Notes under the pieces: generated by a model | Told to the model about the DNA's origin: nothing | Seen by the model: the letters and a program-made list of their open reading frames with translations, nothing else | The model's database searches: none | Made by a program: the position numbers and the translations under genes | Shown: piece by piece, positions 61,472 to 64,000 of the stretch | How positions within the stretch are numbered: the first letter of the stretch is position 1 | Layout: every line of letters starts with the position of its first letter | Origin: Neisseriaceae bacterium CLB008 | GTDB lineage: Bacteria > Pseudomonadota > Gammaproteobacteria > Burkholderiales > Neisseriaceae | DNA length: 64,000 nt | Assembly (NCBI GenBank): GCA_041228285.1 | Contig: CP166133.1 | Coordinates: 1,364,001 to 1,428,000 of the forward strand | Direction of reading: 5' to 3'

Positions 61472-62014
61472 TTAATGATAAAAGCGGCCGATTTTGCGTA
61501 GCCGTTGGCCGGCGTATAGGTTAAACAGCCCTAAAATAATCGAAGAGATGGCCAGGAACGACGCGACAAACAGCACGCCACCGCCAGGATTAAACAAGAG
61601 GTAGCAGGCGGCCAGAATCGTGATGATGCCGATGATTAGCCAAAACGCCCAGCCTGAGATGCCTAAATTCTTGATGTCGAATGAAAAAGACACTAAAGAA
61701 GCCCCGTAAAATAAAATCCAAAACGCAGTCAAAAATAGCAAAAAGGCCTCAGGTAAACCTGGGTTTTTCAATAGATAGGCACCAATAATGATGTCTAATG
61801 CCCCCTTAGCCAAGCGCCAACCCCACCCAGCTATTTTGGTGTTGCTCAAAGCAAACGCCACTTCAAAAATACCGGTCACCAAGAAGTAAGCGGCAATGAT
61901 TTGTGCCAAAATAATGAAGCTGATCAAGGGTTGCATCATCACATAAATGCCCAATAGCACAAACAAGATGCCCATGATGGTGAGGATCCACCAGTTCTTA
62001 ATTAAACTGCCCAT
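61472..62014 (-). CDS. HdeD/DUF308 membrane protein
   Basis: 180 residues from ATG 62014 (AAAGGA seven bases upstream). Six helices in pairs: 'WWILTIMGILFVLLGIYVMMQPLISFIILAQIIAAYFLVTGIFEVAFAL', 'GALDIIIGAYLLKNPGLPEAFLLFLTAFWILFYGASLVSFSF', 'FWLIIGIITILAACYLLFNPGGGVLFVASFLAISSIILGLFNLYAG'. HdeD-type proteins are linked to acid resistance in E. coli, but the family is broad and the role is unclear. Confidence 0.82.
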   Translation of the reverse strand: MGSLIKNWWILTIMGILFVLLGIYVMMQPLISFIILAQIIAAYFLVTGIFEVAFALSNTKIAGWGWRLAKGALDIIIGAYLLKNPGLPEAFLLFLTAFWILFYGASLVSFSFDIKNLGISGWAFWLIIGIITILAACYLLFNPGGGVLFVASFLAISSIILGLFNLYAGQRLRKIGRFYH

Positions 62015-62296
62015 AGTTGTCCTTTCCTTTGCCCAAATAATCACGTTAATAATCCGTCTACCCATTTAAAATATCACTTTTAGCCTCAAAGCACTAGGTA
62101 ATTTAAATAACAAACCGTTATTTCATTCCAAAGTAGAAATACATTGTTCATGTGCCATACATCGGGCATGAGCATTGCCTTTATTAGTCGATTCAAATCA
62201 AAAAACCATGATCGTCCTTCAGGATAAACGCCTTTAATGCGTGGTCACAGTTCTATTATCCTATTGTTTTATAAAAGTATTTAAAAAACAGAGCAG
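62015..62296. other. Divergent intergenic region
   Basis: No ORF recognised; contains the upstream regions of the HdeD-like gene (minus) and, at its right end, the M23 promoter. Confidence 0.35.
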
Positions 62297-62325
62297 TTGC
62301 CACTAGGACGATTCTGTTTTAGAAT
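62297..62325 (+). promoter_or_regulatory. Sigma70-type promoter of the M23/bactofilin operon
   Basis: -35 TTGCCA (62297-62302), 17-base spacer, -10 TAGAAT (62320-62325), 45 bases before the M23 start. The hexamers and spacing are identical to the mgtE1 promoter. Confidence 0.6.
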
Positions 62326-62369
62326 GCGACTCGTAAAGTGCAATATATGACGATTGATTTGGTGACATT

Positions 62370-63209
62370 ATGGCTCAAGAAGATTCTATCTGGCGCTGGC
62401 GTCGTCATCGGCAGGCCAGCGCCAAACCGCAGCAGCGCAGCATGATCATTACCATCAGCAGTGCGGCCGGTAGCCGTACGTTTACGGCCAAGCAAAATTT
62501 AAAGCTAAAACTATATTGGGGCATGGGCCTCTTACTGGGCTATTGCGCCCTCATGACGGGTGCGGGTATTTTTTTATTTGATCAATATCGGCATTCTGCC
62601 CTGCTGTGGCGCCAAAACCAAACGCTGCTAACCTATAAGGCCGATATGGAAGCGGAACAGGTGCGTGAGGGCAGACGCTTTAGCATTGGTGACATCAACC
62701 AAACCGCAGCAGTCAAAAAACAGGCGTTTTTGCAGCTCATCCCAAGCGGCACCCCGCTACCAGAGGTTAAGGTACAGGTCACCAGTGGTTTTGGGCGGCG
62801 CAACCACCCTGTCCTGGGTGAAGTCTTGGCCCACAGCGGCCTAGATATTCGCGCCGCCATTGGCACCAAGGTGCAGGCCACGGCCAACGGCATGGTCAGC
62901 GTAGCAGAAAGCCAAAATGGCTACGGTAAAGTGGTGAAGATTGACCATGCCTTTGGCTTTCAGACGGTTTTTGCCCATCTTGATGACATTTTGGTGCAGC
63001 CTGGAGACTTGGTCAAAAAAGGCATGGTCATCGCCGCCAGCGGCAACACCGGACGCAGTACAGGCCCTCATCTACATTATGAAGTTCGCTTCAGGAACAC
63101 GCCGTTAGACAGCGCTAATTTTATTCGCTGGGATCAGCACAATTTTGATTATGTTTTTAAAAATGAAAAGGAAGTAGAATGGGCGTTTTTCGTAAACGAA
63201 GTCATTTAG
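62370..63209 (+). CDS. M23-family murein endopeptidase
   Basis: 279 residues. One membrane anchor (~50-70), a short coiled segment, then the LytM domain (~135-250): 'VTSGFGRRNHPVLGEVLAHSGLDIRAAIGTKVQATANGMVSVAESQNGYGKVVKIDHAFGFQTVFAHLDDILV' and 'IAASGNTGRSTGPHLHYEVRF'. The zinc ligands H..D (HSGLD) and H-x-H (HLH) are present, so it should be active. It overlaps the bactofilin gene by 31 bases; M23-bactofilin pairs shape cells in Helicobacter (Csd/CcmA) and Hyphomonas. Confidence 0.9.
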   Translation: MAQEDSIWRWRRHRQASAKPQQRSMIITISSAAGSRTFTAKQNLKLKLYWGMGLLLGYCALMTGAGIFLFDQYRHSALLWRQNQTLLTYKADMEAEQVREGRRFSIGDINQTAAVKKQAFLQLIPSGTPLPEVKVQVTSGFGRRNHPVLGEVLAHSGLDIRAAIGTKVQATANGMVSVAESQNGYGKVVKIDHAFGFQTVFAHLDDILVQPGDLVKKGMVIAASGNTGRSTGPHLHYEVRFRNTPLDSANFIRWDQHNFDYVFKNEKEVEWAFFVNEVI

Positions 63210-63607
63210 GCAACGACAAGCATTTAACCATTGTAGCGGTCGCCACAACGCTTAAAGGCGAAATCAACAGCGACCACATGGTGCAAATTGACGGCGTTTT
63301 TGAAGGCCTAGCCAACTCACAAACGCGGGTGATGATCAGCGAAGGCGGCGTCTTAACCGGTGAGGTTGTGGCCCAAGAAGTCAGTGTATTTGGCAACATC
63401 AACGGTAAAATCACGGCTAATAAGGTCATCATTGGCCATAAGGGCTTGGTTAACGCCACCATCATCGCCGAACACTTGGTGATCATGGAAGGCGGCCGCT
63501 ACATTGGTGAGAAAAAAGAATACGCCAGCGAAGATGCCGCAACCCAGCCTACTGCCCTCACGCCCTTGGTGGCAACGGCCTTAGTCAATGATGAGCACGT
63601 CGCCTAA
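63179..63607 (+). CDS. Bactofilin
   Basis: 142 residues. Right-handed beta-helix of bactofilins: 'ATTLKGEINSDHMVQIDGVFEGLANSQTRVMISEGGVLTGEVVAQEVSVFGNINGKITANKVIIGHKGLVNATIIAEHLVIMEGGRYIGEKK' with the repeating G/V/I pattern. N-terminal basic 'MGVFRKRSH' may bind the membrane. Polymerises without nucleotides to localise the peptidoglycan hydrolase encoded just upstream. Start supported by AAGGAAG before ATG 63179. Confidence 0.9.
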   Translation: MGVFRKRSHLGNDKHLTIVAVATTLKGEINSDHMVQIDGVFEGLANSQTRVMISEGGVLTGEVVAQEVSVFGNINGKITANKVIIGHKGLVNATIIAEHLVIMEGGRYIGEKKEYASEDAATQPTALTPLVATALVNDEHVA

Positions 63608-63630
63608 GTCTTATTGGATTGAAAAGAACA

Positions 63631-63664
63631 AAAAAAAGCCAAACGCTAAGCGTTTGGCTTTTTT
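63631..63664. terminator. Bidirectional terminator between bactofilin and icd
   Basis: GCCAAACGC (63638-63646), loop TAA, GCGTTTGGC, flanked by A7 and T6, so functional on both strands. Confidence 0.85.
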
Positions 63665-63678
63665 ACATGAAAGAGCAA

Positions 63679-64000
63679 TTACATGCGTTCGATCATGGCG
63701 TTACCGAAGGCAGAGCAGCTTACTTCGTTAGCACCGTCCATTAGGCGGGCAAAGTCGTAAGTCACTTGCTTGTCGGCAATGGCTTTTTCCATAGAGCTGA
63801 TCACTAGATCGGCCGCTTCAGTCCAGCCTAAGTGGCGCAACATCATTTCAGCAGACAGAATCAATGAACCTGGGTTCACTTTGTCTTGGCCTGCGTATTT
63901 AGGTGCGGTACCGTGGGTGGCTTCAAAAATAGCGTACTGATCAGAGATGTTGGCGCCTGGAGCAATACCAATACCGCCCACTTGAGCCGCTAAGGCGTCA
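63679..64000 (-). CDS. icd: Isocitrate dehydrogenase (NADP), 3' end, cut by window edge
   Basis: About 107 C-terminal codons, open to 64000. '[69 protein letters not shown]' includes the NADP-binding 'HGTAPKYAG' loop, and the tail '[26 protein letters not shown]' is the usual E. coli-type IcdA ending. TCA-cycle enzyme; the N-terminal part lies outside the window. Confidence 0.9.
   Translation of the reverse strand, partial: DALAAQVGGIGIAPGANISDQYAIFEATHGTAPKYAGQDKVNPGSLILSAEMMLRHLGWTEAADLVISSMEKAIADKQVTYDFARLMDGANEVSCSAFGNAMIERM

Noticed and set aside
1-64000. Neisseria-type DNA uptake sequences and tRNA genes.
   Set aside because: No recurrent GCCGTCTGAA-type decamer and no convincing tRNA T-loop/acceptor pattern was found by eye; a computed scan would be needed to exclude single copies.

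Overview
The window looks like a chromosomal segment of a Gram-negative proteobacterium, most likely a betaproteobacterium of the Neisseriales type, though I cannot name a genus. Supporting signs are an undecaprenyl-linked surface-glycan cluster, TonB-dependent uptake, ecotin, a neisserial-style heme oxygenase, a family-52 glycosyltransferase, an autotransporter beta-barrel, and an M23 peptidase/bactofilin pair. I saw no abundant Neisseria-type DNA uptake sequence, so the genus Neisseria itself is unlikely. No rRNA, tRNA or CRISPR array was seen.

Layout. 1-5218 is the right end of a decayed prophage: tail fibre, tail-fibre assembly protein and an O-acyltransferase (possible lysogenic conversion), then frameshifted phage genes and an inactivated IS3-type element with visible terminal inverted repeats. 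5351-6807 holds wzz and ecotin. 6849-10970 is a magnesium block on the minus strand: mgtC and two tandem mgtE paralogues, each behind its own sigma70-like promoter, a short leader ORF and competing RNA helices. 11092-24880 is a 14-gene minus-strand surface-polysaccharide cluster: initiating sugar-phosphate transferase, galE, galU, the full pseudaminic acid pathway (pseB-C-F-G-H-I), flippase, GT52, a Wzy-like polymerase, GT14 and GT2. 25394-27155 carries a DUF441 protein, heme oxygenase and a DUF454 protein. 27496-32391 is a macA-macB-tolC-type efflux operon with a small trailing gene. 32605-38424 is a metal-chelate uptake operon (binding protein, permease, ATPase, methyltransferase, TonB receptor). 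38421-43705, convergent to it, is a complete 2-aminoethylphosphonate import and degradation operon. 44379-46045 holds a passenger-less autotransporter barrel and an OmpA-like lipoprotein. 46350-64000 is mostly ordinary chromosome: amino-acid permease, ABC exporter, CitE-like lyase, Fsr-type MFS, CPA1 antiporter, MocR/EamA divergent pair, MaoC, HdeD, M23/bactofilin, and the 3' end of icd.

Most notable. Upstream of both mgtE genes there is a short ORF (MDLPPSPLFDLQANV and MDADPCRSYFFKSVDLTVS) whose stop codon lies in or abuts the 5' strand of a helix. That helix competes with a second helix covering the mgtE Shine-Dalgarno. The two leaders share this arrangement but little sequence. They resemble in logic the Pro/acidic-codon magnesium sensors known for mgtL (mgtA leader), and I know of no such description for mgtE. 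This is an inference from sequence and needs reporter tests.

Other points worth a second look: an isolated perfect terminator without a visible gene (44011-44053), a palindrome array before macA, and a 12-mer recurring four times between 52.2 and 57.5 kb. Start codons were chosen by Shine-Dalgarno spacing. Functions rest on family recognition by eye, without database searches.
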